This document shows, in pieces, positions 17,165 to 27,320 of a stretch of 61,853 nt of DNA; positions within the stretch are counted from its first letter, which is position 1; each line of letters begins with the position of its first letter. Source of the stretch: Myroides sp. 1354 (lineage in GTDB: Bacteria > Bacteroidota > Bacteroidia > Flavobacteriales > Flavobacteriaceae); NCBI RefSeq assembly GCF_030324495.1, contig NZ_JACAGN010000021.1, positions 1-61,853 on the forward strand, in the 5' to 3' direction. The notes beneath the pieces are model-generated. The model was not told the DNA's origin. It saw only the letters and a list, made by a program, of their open reading frames with translations, and did not search any database. A program made the translations under genes and the position numbers.

Positions 17165-20100
17165 ATGAGAAAAACAACGCGATGGCCCCTCCTTAGGGTC
17201 TTGGGGTTTCTTATGCTGATTACCCTGTGGTCTTTTGGAATAAAGGCACAAACAGCAAATCATCCTGTACTTACTTGGGATCAAGAAGTTGGATGTATCA
17301 AATATGACGATCAAGGCGAAAGAGACTACTACAACTTCATTGAACAAGTACAAGCGGGATTCTGTTTGCGTGTTTGCGAAGGAAGTACGGTCAACTATAA
17401 CTTTTCGGCCAATAATGTTGCACAAGTACAATGGCAAATTACAGGAGGACAAGTGCAAAGTAGCAATAATTCTGGGGCATCAATACACTGGGGAAGTGCC
17501 GGTAATGGAAGTATAACCTTGAATATTACTTATACAGATAATACAGTTGAAGTACTAACCCTTTGTGTTGAAAAGATTATCAGTCCTAAAGCTTATTTTG
17601 AAATTGATGGTGTAGACCGTCATCAAAGAGAATTCTGTACCTTTTTACCCATTTCCTTTAAGAACCTATCGAGTACCAACGGAGGTTCTGATCTCGTAAA
17701 CTACCTATGGGATTTTGGTGATGGAACTACTTCAAGTACATTTGAACCTACACATACCTATGACCAACCGGGTCATTATATCATCACTTTACAAGTAACC
17801 AACAGTTGTAATTGTAGCTCTACCTTCGAATGGGACCTAGAAATTAGACCCGCGAAAGAATTTGAGATTTCATGTCCAAGCGTTGTCTGTCAAGGCAGTA
17901 CGGCTACATATAGTGTCAATGATGGTTGTGGTGGTGATTGGGAAGTCATTGGTGGACATATCATTGCACATCAAGGTACTTCCATTGAAGTGGTTTGGGA
18001 TCAAGTAGACCCTAGCGATGGTTTCGGATACGTGAGTTACCGTTCCAATTGTTACTGTCCTGCTTGGACGACTGTAAAGGTTCCTGTTATTCTAGAGCAT
18101 GGAAGAATAAAAGGACCAGATATGATTTGTGAAGGAGATCAAGGGCGTTACGCTCTTCCTCAATGGCCTGCAACAGAATTTGATTGGATGATCAATGGAG
18201 CTCCTTACCATCCAATGTTAGTGCATACAGACCAACGCAATGAAATTATTATTGATGGATTAACACCAGGTACGTATCACCTTCAGGTAACTTACCGCAA
18301 TACACTTATTGATGACGGTAAATGTATGGGTAAATCTGATTTCCAATTTACCGTTGTTGAGCGTCCAAAAATTAGCACTGGAGATGAATTGACGAATTGT
18401 CAACATACTCCGATGACCTTCTATAACGACAGTGGATCTTCTACCTATTGGCAAGTGCAATTAGGAGGTACTGTTGTCTATAGTTTCAATGGGCCTTCTA
18501 TGAGTTATAACTTCCCTACTGCAGGTACACACGTGATTACGGCTAGCAACAATGGCTGTAAATCCGATCCTATCACAGTAGAGATTGTACAAACACCGGT
18601 TCTTACAGGAACTATTTCTGGTCCGAATAAAGTGTGTTTAAACACCCCTTATACGTATACCTTAAGTGAAGATGAAATCGGATTTGTCTATATGTGGAGT
18701 GTGACCAACGGACAAGTTATCGGAGACAACACAGGAACAGAAGCTGATGTTATGTTCACCGGACCAAATGCGGTGGTACGCGTGGTAAAACAAGCGGTAA
18801 AAAATGGAAAAATCTGTAGTTCTTTACCTGCTCAATATAACGTGAGTGAGATTGTAATCAATCCAACGATTCAAAACAACAGCGGCCAAACTACATTTTG
18901 TCCAAGTAGCACGGCAAACTTCACCTTAAATTTAGGCGGCGTTGTTCCAGACCTAATTGAGTGGAGTATCGTAAGCAGTACTGGAGCTACTAATTTCGGA
19001 AGTATTATCGAAGGAATTAACAGTGCAAATGTAAAAGTTGGATTCAACGAGATCAGCAGTTCTGCTTCCGGTTTATTGAAAGTAGCAGTTACGAAATGTG
19101 GCAAAACCGTTCAGAAAACGTATCCAATCCAACTACTTGTAAAACCTGTAATTACAATTGGAACTATCGCTCCTATTTGCAGCAATCAAGGCAATGTAGT
19201 CGTACCGATTTCCATCACGCCTGCCTTACCTTCCTCTGCTCAAATCAAATTTTTCATTGATGGCGTAGCGCAGGGAACGGTTAACTATTCTGGAGGTACG
19301 AGCATTACCATTCCGAATAATTTTACCAACCAATCGAACAACAACATTTCTCGTAGTTTAACCCTACAATTGAGCATTTGTAACTATACGAGTTCAACAT
19401 CGACCAATGTTTCCGTTTATCCTCAAACCGAATTGCATATTTCGCCTCAGTACAGCTATGTTGTTTGTCCGACCAATTACAACGGTATCAATATTAGCTC
19501 AACGGTATCTACAGGCGTAACGGCTTCTATGGTATTCAAATGGTATAAAACGACTAGTTCTACTCCAATTCCAGGATTTAATGGTCCAAATCTTACGATT
19601 TCGGGTCCAAATCCAGGTGGAACCTATTATTTAGAGGTAATTGATCGCAACGGTTGTTTAGTTAAATCCGATTACATTTACGTAACCGAAAGCTGTGGCG
19701 GTGGCACGAGCCCAGGTGGATGTACAATTACACCTGATCCGAATGCATCGATGTCTGCCAATTGGTCATCTTGTGATGAAATTACAGCCTCAATCAATGT
19801 GGGTTATGCCCCTACTTCGATCACTTGGTCAGGTAGTACGCATCTAACCTTGGTTCCAGGTACGCAGAACACACCAATAGGAAAATTCACAACAACGATT
19901 CCTGGTGCACATACTGTAACTGTTTTATTAAACTATTCCAACTGTGTCATCGTGAAAACGTTTACTGTAAAGAAACACTATCAGCCTAAATTAGCTACGG
20001 AAATTACATGTAATGGCGATGGTACTTACAAAGTAATATTGCGCAATAATTCGCTAACCTATGACATTGATCCGAATACGCTTCATTTTGGTTATAGCGG

Positions 20101-22051
20101 CCCAGGTGTTCCACCACTTGCTTCCGGAAATAGTTATACGCTAAACAGTGTATCACCAGGTACACACAATTATACCTTGACCATTACGTCTCCAGGTTTA
20201 CCTAGTTGTAGTATTATGCTTCCTGTAACCTTGGCGACAGAACCAAGCCCTAACTTTACCTTGTCTCCCTTGAATTATTGTTCAGATGATACCATCTTGT
20301 TGACAATACCAAATTACAACGCAAGTAATACGTATGAATGGGTATTTAGCGGTACTTCTTTTATAGCAAGTAGTGCTACAACATCGATTCAACTTCCTCC
20401 AGGATTGAATCAACCGATTAAGTTGAGAATTACAACACCATATGGTTGTACCTATGAAACAACGACAGCCAACGCGCCTAAGGTGAATATTAAGACAGCT
20501 ACATTTAGCAGTATCACAGTTAATCCACCAGTAGCGAATTACTGTCTAGGAAATGCTCAACCACTAACCGTTTCTGCTTCTCCAATGCCTGCGAATGTCA
20601 TTTGGATGGAAGGCAATCAACAAGTAGGAAGTGGTACATCCTTCCTTCCTTCGAAAAGTGGTAGCTATTGGCCTGTTTTGATCAACCAAGATGGTTGTAA
20701 AAACAACTCCATGGCAACAAGTCCTAAAAACTATCTCCTACGCAAACCACCATACGCTAGTATTAGTGGCAATACCTCAGTATGTTTTGGAGAAACAACC
20801 ACATTAACAGGAATTACCATGGACGATACAGCAGAGCACCGTTGGACAGGTCCTTCACTTCCTGCAAATTACGGCAATTGGGTAAGTGGAAATTCGAATA
20901 AAGTTCTTACTGTTGGAAACAATCTAGCTCCAGGTACGTATTCGTATACCTTCTTTACCCGTGCAGCAAATGACACTTCTTGTGCTAATAGCTTTACCAT
21001 GACGATTGTTGTACACCCACCTGTACCAACGCCATCCATTTCATTCCATGTGGATAATTGTGACCCTTATATAATACGATTAATAGCGAATGGACCGTCA
21101 ACAGGTACGTATACGTGGAGTAATGGTATGCAAGGGCAATCCATTCAAGTAACACATGGCGGTGCTTATAGTGTTACCTATACAGAAACAACAGGATGTA
21201 GTGCAACAGGATATATCCAAGCACCACATAATCCTCAACGAGCAATGTGGGTCGTTCCTGCAGGTTGTTACACAGTTTGTCAGCCTTCTTACCTCATCGG
21301 ACCATTAGGTATGTACGATCATTACCGATGGGAAGTGAATAATGCGACAACGCAAAGTGGTAGCTATGCGATACCTTCACAACAAATTGTAACAACAGGT
21401 ACGTACCAATTATTTATCGATCAACAAGGATGTACATACGAGAGCAATAGACCGATGATTCAATTTGATCCTAAACGATGTCCACAAAAACCATGTCGTT
21501 TTAAAGCAAATTATGAATTGGGTAATACCATCCCAGGTGGTTTTGAGTATCATATGTTTATCGACAATCCAACTGGTAGTCCAATAACTGTGAGTTTAAG
21601 CAGTTTCTATGGGTATGGAACGTTCGTACCAGATGTGGTTGTACTTAACCCTGGATCGAACTCTTTCCCAGTAGAATTCCATGTAAATGGTACCTACTTC
21701 CCTGGTGCTCATGACTTCTTTATTATCGGTGGACCAGATTGTGCAACGATACTAGAAGCTCAGTTGAGAGATACACATTGGAGAATGCTCAATCAACCTG
21801 CCTCTATTGCACTTTCACCGAATCCAACAACGGATTATACGGTGGTTACCTATCAATTGGGTACAGCTTATGAGCAAGCGCAAAGTATTGCAGTTTATGA
21901 TCTAACAGGTGTACAACACCATAAACAAAAAATAAGTGGCAAAGAAGGGGAAGTTTCTCTTTCTGTGCAACACCTCGCTCGCGGAACCTATCTCATCGTT
22001 CTCGAAGCAGATGGCAAACGCATCGTCACAGAAAAATTAATCAAAAAGTAA
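17165..22051 (+). CDS. Giant T9SS-secreted PKD/Ig-like protein
   Basis: The 1628-residue protein has a signal peptide cleaved after SFGIKAQ (about residue 29). A PKD domain lies at about 140-235, with the signature YLWDFGDGTTSS followed by THTYDQPGHYIITLQV. The rest is a long series of Ig/PKD-like beta modules rich in cysteine and in the pattern GTY or SGxYxxxxxxxGC (for example SGSYWPVLINQDGCKNN). The final 80 residues are a T9SS type A sorting domain (LSPNPTTDYTVVTYQL ending IVTEKLIKK). Such proteins are surface or matrix components in gliding or biofilm-forming flavobacteria. A single-gene unit ended by a good terminator. Confidence 0.88.
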   Translation: MRKTTRWPLLRVLGFLMLITLWSFGIKAQTANHPVLTWDQEVGCIKYDDQGERDYYNFIEQVQAGFCLRVCEGSTVNYNFSANNVAQVQWQITGGQVQSSNNSGASIHWGSAGNGSITLNITYTDNTVEVLTLCVEKIISPKAYFEIDGVDRHQREFCTFLPISFKNLSSTNGGSDLVNYLWDFGDGTTSSTFEPTHTYDQPGHYIITLQVTNSCNCSSTFEWDLEIRPAKEFEISCPSVVCQGSTATYSVNDGCGGDWEVIGGHIIAHQGTSIEVVWDQVDPSDGFGYVSYRSNCYCPAWTTVKVPVILEHGRIKGPDMICEGDQGRYALPQWPATEFDWMINGAPYHPMLVHTDQRNEIIIDGLTPGTYHLQVTYRNTLIDDGKCMGKSDFQFTVVERPKISTGDELTNCQHTPMTFYNDSGSSTYWQVQLGGTVVYSFNGPSMSYNFPTAGTHVITASNNGCKSDPITVEIVQTPVLTGTISGPNKVCLNTPYTYTLSEDEIGFVYMWSVTNGQVIGDNTGTEADVMFTGPNAVVRVVKQAVKNGKICSSLPAQYNVSEIVINPTIQNNSGQTTFCPSSTANFTLNLGGVVPDLIEWSIVSSTGATNFGSIIEGINSANVKVGFNEISSSASGLLKVAVTKCGKTVQKTYPIQLLVKPVITIGTIAPICSNQGNVVVPISITPALPSSAQIKFFIDGVAQGTVNYSGGTSITIPNNFTNQSNNNISRSLTLQLSICNYTSSTSTNVSVYPQTELHISPQYSYVVCPTNYNGINISSTVSTGVTASMVFKWYKTTSSTPIPGFNGPNLTISGPNPGGTYYLEVIDRNGCLVKSDYIYVTESCGGGTSPGGCTITPDPNASMSANWSSCDEITASINVGYAPTSITWSGSTHLTLVPGTQNTPIGKFTTTIPGAHTVTVLLNYSNCVIVKTFTVKKHYQPKLATEITCNGDGTYKVILRNNSLTYDIDPNTLHFGYSGPGVPPLASGNSYTLNSVSPGTHNYTLTITSPGLPSCSIMLPVTLATEPSPNFTLSPLNYCSDDTILLTIPNYNASNTYEWVFSGTSFIASSATTSIQLPPGLNQPIKLRITTPYGCTYETTTANAPKVNIKTATFSSITVNPPVANYCLGNAQPLTVSASPMPANVIWMEGNQQVGSGTSFLPSKSGSYWPVLINQDGCKNNSMATSPKNYLLRKPPYASISGNTSVCFGETTTLTGITMDDTAEHRWTGPSLPANYGNWVSGNSNKVLTVGNNLAPGTYSYTFFTRAANDTSCANSFTMTIVVHPPVPTPSISFHVDNCDPYIIRLIANGPSTGTYTWSNGMQGQSIQVTHGGAYSVTYTETTGCSATGYIQAPHNPQRAMWVVPAGCYTVCQPSYLIGPLGMYDHYRWEVNNATTQSGSYAIPSQQIVTTGTYQLFIDQQGCTYESNRPMIQFDPKRCPQKPCRFKANYELGNTIPGGFEYHMFIDNPTGSPITVSLSSFYGYGTFVPDVVVLNPGSNSFPVEFHVNGTYFPGAHDFFIIGGPDCATILEAQLRDTHWRMLNQPASIALSPNPTTDYTVVTYQLGTAYEQAQSIAVYDLTGVQHHKQKISGKEGEVSLSVQHLARGTYLIVLEADGKRIVTEKLIKK

Positions 22052-22061
22052 AAACTTTTAG

Positions 22062-22090
22062 AGTGCTAAGGATTATCCTTAGCACTTTTT
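22062..22090 (+). terminator. Rho-independent terminator
   Basis: Stem AGTGCTAAGGAT/ATCCTTAGCACT followed by a T-run, 11 bp after the stop of the T9SS gene. Confidence 0.88.
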
Positions 22091-22303
22091 TTTCTTCTTT
22101 CGTACATGAAGGGCTTTTATTTTCAAGTCAAAGAAAACAGGATTAAACCATCGTACAAACACCCTATATATATTTCTTAATTTTATCTAAAATTAACTAT
22201 ATTTACTCCTTGATCTAACGCCGTAAGACAAGAACAAATCAACACTACTCTGTTTTATGATTTAAAAAAAATAGTCTACAACACCTTATTGTTCCATTAT
22301 AAT

Positions 22304-22681
22304 ATGAAAAAAACAAGCTATCTTCCACTCCTACTTGCGTTAACATCCCTCATTTCTTGTGAGGGCTACATAAATGAAAAAGGAGTCGTACAAGACCTAG
22401 AAACAGGAGAAAGACTCCAAGATGTAGAAGTAAAACTCAGCTCAAATCAGGGAGATGATGTAACCATCACCAATGAAAACGGATACTTTTTTGTTGGCGT
22501 ATTCTATGGCTGTGGTTTACGCGCTTGTGATGCCGATTATACCGTGCAGTTTCACAAAGAAGGCTATGAAATACTGGAGATTCCAGATAATTACATAAAA
22601 AGCAAAAATGCGACTTTCGTAAATCCAGAAAAACGAGATACCCTCATCATAAAACTAACTCCTATAGAACAATCTCTTTAA
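22304..22681 (+). CDS. Small lipoprotein with carboxypeptidase-regulatory-like domain
   Basis: I use the ATG at 22304, which gives MKKTSYLPLLLALTSLISCEG, a lipoprotein signal with the cysteine at residue 20; an in-frame ATG five codons earlier only adds FHYN. The mature part is a single Ig-like fold: GVVQDLETGERLQDVEVKL, TNENGYFFVGVF, HKEGYEILE and DTLIIKLTP. This matches the CarboxypepD_reg-like/SusD-associated domain that is abundant in Bacteroidota. It is probably exposed in the periplasm or outer membrane. Unknown partner; the gene stands alone. Confidence 0.75.
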   Translation: MKKTSYLPLLLALTSLISCEGYINEKGVVQDLETGERLQDVEVKLSSNQGDDVTITNENGYFFVGVFYGCGLRACDADYTVQFHKEGYEILEIPDNYIKSKNATFVNPEKRDTLIIKLTPIEQSL

Positions 22682-22824
22682 AACTGAAAGAACCTCCTGT
22701 TCTACTGGGGTTAAATCTTCTTTTCAAGAGAGGTATCATGGAATGATATCCCTTCTTCTCTATACGCTATCTATCAAAAGAAAGGGATTATGTATTCATT
22801 CGCAGTACATAAACACAAAGAAAC

Positions 22825-22927
22825 GTAGGGGTGAATGGCAATTCGCCCTATAACCAGACATTTTATTTCAAAAGGACAAGGGATTGCAGACCCGATGGCA
22901 CGGATTTGCACCTTAAATCCGCGCCAT
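22825..22927. repeat. REP-like palindromic element (isolated copy)
   Basis: GTAGGGGTGAATGGCAATTC starts a copy of the same element found three times in tandem at 24388-24636. It is followed by a second imperfect palindrome at 22893-22927 (GATGGCACGGATTT... AAATCCGCGCCATC). The stretch 22682-23016 has no gene and consists mainly of these elements. Confidence 0.8.
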
Positions 22928-23016
22928 CAGGTTAGCTTGGCAATCTTAAAATCGTGTGGGCAAAATTATGGTCGGACTGGAAATAATAGGTGTTCAAGCA
23001 CAGCTTAATATAGTGG

Positions 23017-23229
23017 CTACTTACTATTGTTTTTTTTCTTCACTTTTTTCATAGGACTGTACTTACAAACTCTATTATCTACATATTCAATTTTATATTC
23101 GGATAGAAGCTGTGCAATTATTTTGGTTGTTTCATCTTCGTTAAGACCAACACTTGTTCCGAGGTCAATTTCATTTAATTGATCGTCATTTTCTATTATT
23201 GCTCTGTAATATTTCTCTTTATTTTTCAT
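23017..23229 (-). CDS. Small unknown protein, possibly winged-helix
   Basis: 70 residues with a helical pattern IENDDQLNEIDLGTSVGLNE, then DETTKIIAQLLSEYKIEYVD and a lysine-rich tail. This could be a small winged-helix fold, but I do not recognise a family. It overlaps the end of the methyltransferase gene by about 10 bp, so the two are translationally coupled and probably work together or moved together. Confidence 0.55.
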   Translation of the reverse strand: MKNKEKYYRAIIENDDQLNEIDLGTSVGLNEDETTKIIAQLLSEYKIEYVDNRVCKYSPMKKVKKKNNSK

Positions 23230-24058
23230 AATTATATCTTTTTTGTACGGCTATCATCATATGTGGGCTAAACGGCAGAAGATAACTGTCATTTTCAGTA
23301 ATTTGGATAAGCTCTATCAATGTTTTTTGTCTTTTACTGTTCAACATATTGGCAAAAAAATCTTTGTCCAACCATGCCATACCCTCAACCGCATAAGTGT
23401 TTAGATAAGTTAACTCTTGATTTACAAATTCATCCTTAAACTGTTCGGGTTTATGATAAAACGCTTTGGCTAAAAGCCAAGGAAAATCATCGGGTGGATT
23501 ATGTTTGCCTGTTGTTAATTCTTCTTTACACATTTCAAAAAATGATTTTTTATGAATTAAGCCATTTGAAAGACCTACCAAAGTTGATGCGGTATAATTA
23601 ATGGCAAAACCCAATATGATTCCGTTATTCTTCAAAACCCGTTTAGCTTCACAAATAGCTGAATATCGCTCCTCTTTCTCTTGAAGATGATAAAGAGGGC
23701 CGTGAAGTATGATAAGGTCTGCATAATTATTTGGGAACTCCAACTTTCGAGATTCCCCTATGTGTACAGAAAACTTGTTTTTTAATTTATTGGCTCTGTT
23801 TTCGGCTATTTTTATATGTTTCAAAACTGGCTCTACCAAATGAACTTTATGTCCTTTCTTTGCCAGCCATTCCGAATACTTTCCCGTACCGCCGCCAACA
23901 TCAATTATTGTTAAAGATGAAGTGAAGATGTATTTTTCTATAAGTGATTTGATTCTTTCAAATTCAAATACGCCCATTCCTTTATCAAGTCGTGTTTCTT
24001 CGGATGCCTTATCGTAGAATATTTCTATATCTCTACTTATTAACTGTTTACTATTCAT
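23219..24058 (-). CDS. Class I SAM-dependent methyltransferase
   Basis: The methyltransferase core shows motif I IIDVGGGTGKYSEWLAKKG, the acidic end of strand 2 HLVEP, motif ADLIILHGPLYHL and motif EAKRVLKNNGIILGFAINY. I prefer the ATG at 24058 (MNSKQLISRDIEIFYDKASE), which starts just before the conserved FYDKASEETRL lead-in. An in-frame ATG at 24118 would add 20 poorly conserved-looking residues. The product, about 279 residues, probably methylates a small molecule. The gene pair lies between REP-like repeats and next to the tRNA-inserted element. Confidence 0.8.
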   Translation of the reverse strand: MNSKQLISRDIEIFYDKASEETRLDKGMGVFEFERIKSLIEKYIFTSSLTIIDVGGGTGKYSEWLAKKGHKVHLVEPVLKHIKIAENRANKLKNKFSVHIGESRKLEFPNNYADLIILHGPLYHLQEKEERYSAICEAKRVLKNNGIILGFAINYTASTLVGLSNGLIHKKSFFEMCKEELTTGKHNPPDDFPWLLAKAFYHKPEQFKDEFVNQELTYLNTYAVEGMAWLDKDFFANMLNSKRQKTLIELIQITENDSYLLPFSPHMMIAVQKRYNYEK

Positions 24059-24387
24059 TAGAGTCCTTGTATTATCATCATTTTTAAATGTTGAATACAT
24101 TGCAAAATGACAAGCCAATCGATTTGATAATCAATTGTTCGTTTATGATTTAATAAAATAAGTGGATACGATTATCTGTGCATTGAAATCAGACAATTTC
24201 ACGCATTAATTACTCTTTTTCGAGTTCGTCTTTTTGTTTAAGACGCAGATAATATGTTAGATATAGTATAACAGACTACAAAAATAGAAAATCTAGATTA
24301 ATTTTCCTTATTTACACCTTTTAAATTGTACAAAGGTTCATTCTTTTAAACTTGATACCAAAGGAGCAAATAAACACAAATAAAACC

Positions 24388-24636
24388 GTAGGGGCGAATA
24401 GCAATTCGCCCTATGGCATGAAAATCTATTTCAAAAGAAAGAGGGATTGCATATCCCAAAGAAAACAAATGTAGGGGCGAATGGCAATTCGCCCTATGGC
24501 ATGAAAACTTATTTTAAAAGGACAAGGGATTACAGATCCCAAAGAAAACAAATGTAGGGGCGAATGGCAATTCGCCCTATGGCATGAAAATCTATTTCAA
24601 AAGAAAGAGGGATTGAATATCCCAAAGGGGATAAAT
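24388..24636. repeat. Three tandem REP-like repeats, 83-bp unit
   Basis: Copies start at 24388, 24471 and 24554. Each begins GTAGGGGCGAAT(A/G)GCAATTC, a palindrome (GGGCGAAT...ATTCGCCC), followed by CTATGGCATGAAAA and a second AAGAGGGATT part. The isolated copy at 22825 belongs to the same family. The region 24059-24387 upstream has no gene. Confidence 0.88.
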
Positions 24637-24684
24637 AGACACAAAGAAAACCAATACCTCGCTGCACTCGGTATTGTGCTTTTT

Positions 24685-24740
24685 TTATTTCCAAAAAGTG
24701 ATGCTGAGAGTAAAACTCTCCATCACTTTTTGGAAATAAA
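24685..24740. terminator. Large perfect-stem hairpin beside attL
   Basis: The arms TTATTTCCAAAAAGTGATG and CATCACTTTTTGGAAATAA are perfectly complementary (19 bp), with a loop that itself contains GAGAG/CTCTC. A smaller hairpin AATACCTCGC...GGTATT at 24651-24676 precedes it. Both lie in the original tRNA downstream region; they may be a REP-like pair or terminators. Confidence 0.6.
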
Positions 24741-24770
24741 AAAACCGATAACTTTCGTTATCGGTTTTCT
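24741..24770 (-). terminator. Orphaned terminator of tRNA-Ser
   Basis: Read on the minus strand this is AAAACCGATAACGAAAG TTATCGGTTTT with a following T-run. It ends 1 base before the tRNA 3' end remnant in attL. In an element-free chromosome it would sit directly after the tRNA-Ser gene; the 24-kb element now separates them. Confidence 0.75.
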
Positions 24771-24787
24771 TTGCGGAGAAAGAGGGA
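24771..24787. repeat. attL (17-bp core)
   Basis: TTGCGGAGAAAGAGGGA, identical to 49006-49022. It is followed by A instead of the T that continues the tRNA T-arm, showing where similarity to the tRNA ends. Confidence 0.85.
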
Positions 24788-24935
24788 ATATAACCTACAC
24801 ATAAATAGAGTATCATAAAATACTATTATTTTGATTTATTGATAGTTATGTTTTTATTAAGTCGGTTGAATACCATAAAATAGTATATGATAGTATTAAA
24901 ATTGGGTGTATATTTGGGTGCTATTACAAATAACT

Positions 24936-26207
24936 ATGACTATAAAAAGAAAGATAACTATTGCTATTGAAAAGAGAAAAAAGGATGGTGTATTAATCAC
25001 AGAGAACGTTCCAATTCGTGCAAGAGTGGTATATAATGGTGGTCGTGTAGAACTCTTTACAGGCTACCGCATTGATGCTTCTAAATGGGATGAAGCAAAA
25101 GAAAAGGTACGTAATGGGTGTACCAATAAGCTAAAACAAAGTTCTTCCGAAATCAATACAGCAATACAGGAGCTATCTACTACAATAGATAGAATCTTTA
25201 AAGAGTATGAATTGAAAAACGAAGTACCTTCATTTGAACTCTTAAAAGATGAAATAAAACGTTACTCAGATAAACAAACCATATCAGCAATAGAAAAGAA
25301 TCTCTTTACTGCTTTTGATGAGTTTGTAAAGAACAGTGGAAAACGCAACGATTGGACAACTGCTACTTACACCAAGTTTAATACTGTTCGCTCACATCTT
25401 TTTTCTTTCAAAAGTAATTTTCAATTTACTGATATTAACGAAAAGACTTTATTAGACTACGTTTCATTTCTACGCATTGAAAAACAGATGCGTAACAGTA
25501 CCATTGAAAAGCAAATTAGTTTTGTAAAGTGGTTTTTGAAGTGGTGTAAAAACAACAATTATACAATTACTTATAATTTTGAAGAGTTTAAACCAAAGTT
25601 AAAAGAAACCTCTAAAAAGATAATCTTCTTAACCCAAGAGGAAATCGAACAGATTAAATCAACAGATTTAGGTACAAAATCATACTTAGAACGAGTACGT
25701 GATGTATTGCTTTTCTGTTGTTACACAGGACTTCGCTATTCAGATGCTTTTAGCCTAACAAGACACGACATTAAAAATGATGCGATTGAGTTTGTTACCA
25801 AAAAGACAAATGATATGCTGAGAGTTGAATTAAACAAACACAGTAGAGCAATATTAGAGAAATACAAAGATGTACCTTTTGAAAAAGGAAAGGCTCTACC
25901 TGTTATTTCTAACCAAAAGATGAATGACTACATAAAAGAACTTGGAGAGTTAGCAGAGATTGACGAACCAATCCGAGAAACGTATTATGTAGGCAATGAA
26001 AGAGTAGATGAAGTAAAACCTAAATACGAACATTTAAGCACGCACGTAGGACGAAGAACATTTATCTGTACCGCCTTATCATTGGGGATACCTGTACAGG
26101 TTGTAATGAAATGGACAGGACATTCAGACTACAAATCAATGAAACCTTATATTGATGTAGCTGATACAATTAAAGCGAATGCAATGACTAAATTTGATAT
26201 GATATGA
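24936..26207 (+). CDS. Tyrosine recombinase (element integrase)
   Basis: I choose the ATG giving MTIKRKITIAIEKRKKDGV, the usual N-terminal arm-binding start of Bacteroidota integrases; an ATG 30 bp upstream adds unrelated residues. The product is 423 residues long: arm-type N-terminus, SAM-like core-binding domain at about 130-235, and catalytic domain with CCYTGLRYSDAFSL (Arg), STHVGRRTFICTALSLG (His and Arg) and MKWTGHSDYKSMKPYIDVAD (His and nucleophile Tyr). It lies 150 bp inside attL, the normal position, and is expected to integrate and excise the element at tRNA-Ser. Its last 4 bases overlap the next gene (ATGA). Confidence 0.93.
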   Translation: MTIKRKITIAIEKRKKDGVLITENVPIRARVVYNGGRVELFTGYRIDASKWDEAKEKVRNGCTNKLKQSSSEINTAIQELSTTIDRIFKEYELKNEVPSFELLKDEIKRYSDKQTISAIEKNLFTAFDEFVKNSGKRNDWTTATYTKFNTVRSHLFSFKSNFQFTDINEKTLLDYVSFLRIEKQMRNSTIEKQISFVKWFLKWCKNNNYTITYNFEEFKPKLKETSKKIIFLTQEEIEQIKSTDLGTKSYLERVRDVLLFCCYTGLRYSDAFSLTRHDIKNDAIEFVTKKTNDMLRVELNKHSRAILEKYKDVPFEKGKALPVISNQKMNDYIKELGELAEIDEPIRETYYVGNERVDEVKPKYEHLSTHVGRRTFICTALSLGIPVQVVMKWTGHSDYKSMKPYIDVADTIKANAMTKFDMI

Positions 26208-27106
26208 GTTTAGATAATCCTCTTTTGAAACACTTAAATGAGTATTTAAAAATACTAAAAGAACTATCAAATTTATTAGATACTGATTCCTTACAACAGA
26301 ACACATATCAATGTATTCGACAGGAGAGTTATGCTAAAGCATTTAGCGATTTAACAAAACTTGATATTGATGCTCTTTTAATAACAGGACAAGCAGAGAG
26401 TTTATCTAAAAAAGTATTTCTGAATATACTAAAGCAGATTGAAGTTATTAATAAGCTTATTGATGATAAAGACGAGTTAATAACTCATTTTGATTTTATT
26501 CATTTATATGATAAAGTACTACTTCCTAAAATGTTTGAGAACAAAATCTTAATTGCGCGACAGGATTTAAAAGAAATAAAGGAAAAAGAAAAACCTATCT
26601 GGGTATCACAATGTGAATTTGATGAAGATAAAAAGTATTGGGAGAAAGAACTTTATAGGGTTTTAGCAGAAAGAGATACCTATACACAGGATAATGTGCA
26701 TCTAATTCAAAACTATTATCACAAAATACGAGATTACCTTTTAATAGTTAAAGAAGATATTTATGTGTATTACCCTGAAGATAGACTTCGTTTAGAATCT
26801 GATTTATTTGAGATCAAAGATGTACTTAAACTTTATAACTCTGCTTTAGAATTAAAATGTTTTAAGGAAGATGATTTAGCATTTGAAGATTTTTATTTAA
26901 TATTTAATTTAAGAGAGCCTAAAGCTCGATTTGATTCAACGTTTAAATACATAACAAAATTTGCTCAACCACCACTATATGAAATGATGAAGGATATAGA
27001 AAAAGATGTTAGAGATAAAGTGATTGACTTCATTGTGTTGAAATTAAAACTAAAGTCTGCATTGACAATTTCGAAACGCTTTTATAAACCTTCAGAAGAA
27101 ATTTAA
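26204..27106 (+). CDS. Unknown helical protein coupled to the integrase
   Basis: The 300-residue protein starts inside the integrase stop (ATGA overlap), so it is translationally coupled to it. It is almost entirely charged, helical sequence with no membrane segment: LKHLNEYLKILKELSNLL, then a central KEIKEKEKPIW and a C-terminal FIVLKLKLKSALTISKRFYK. I recognise no family or catalytic motif. The position suggests an accessory factor for recombination or for control of the element. Confidence 0.75.
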   Translation: MSLDNPLLKHLNEYLKILKELSNLLDTDSLQQNTYQCIRQESYAKAFSDLTKLDIDALLITGQAESLSKKVFLNILKQIEVINKLIDDKDELITHFDFIHLYDKVLLPKMFENKILIARQDLKEIKEKEKPIWVSQCEFDEDKKYWEKELYRVLAERDTYTQDNVHLIQNYYHKIRDYLLIVKEDIYVYYPEDRLRLESDLFEIKDVLKLYNSALELKCFKEDDLAFEDFYLIFNLREPKARFDSTFKYITKFAQPPLYEMMKDIEKDVRDKVIDFIVLKLKLKSALTISKRFYKPSEEI

Positions 27107-27320
27107 TTATTGTTTTAATCCTTTTAAGTTCATTAAAGAGTTTTTAAAGTCTTTTATTTTTGATTTCCTCAAAAATAAATAACCAAACGCATATAACTAA
27201 TTCATTATTAATTATATGCATTTTGTTTTTTTATCAAATTCCACACATTTCCACAGAAATTTACAGATAGTTTTGAATTGTTCGAACATCACAAAATCGT
27301 ATAATTTAAAAACTAAAACT

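Noticed and set aside
22825..24636. CRISPR array in the GTAGGGGCGAAT repeats
   Set aside because: Only three regular copies with an 83-bp period and near-identical spacers, palindromic units, and no cas genes. These are REP-like elements.
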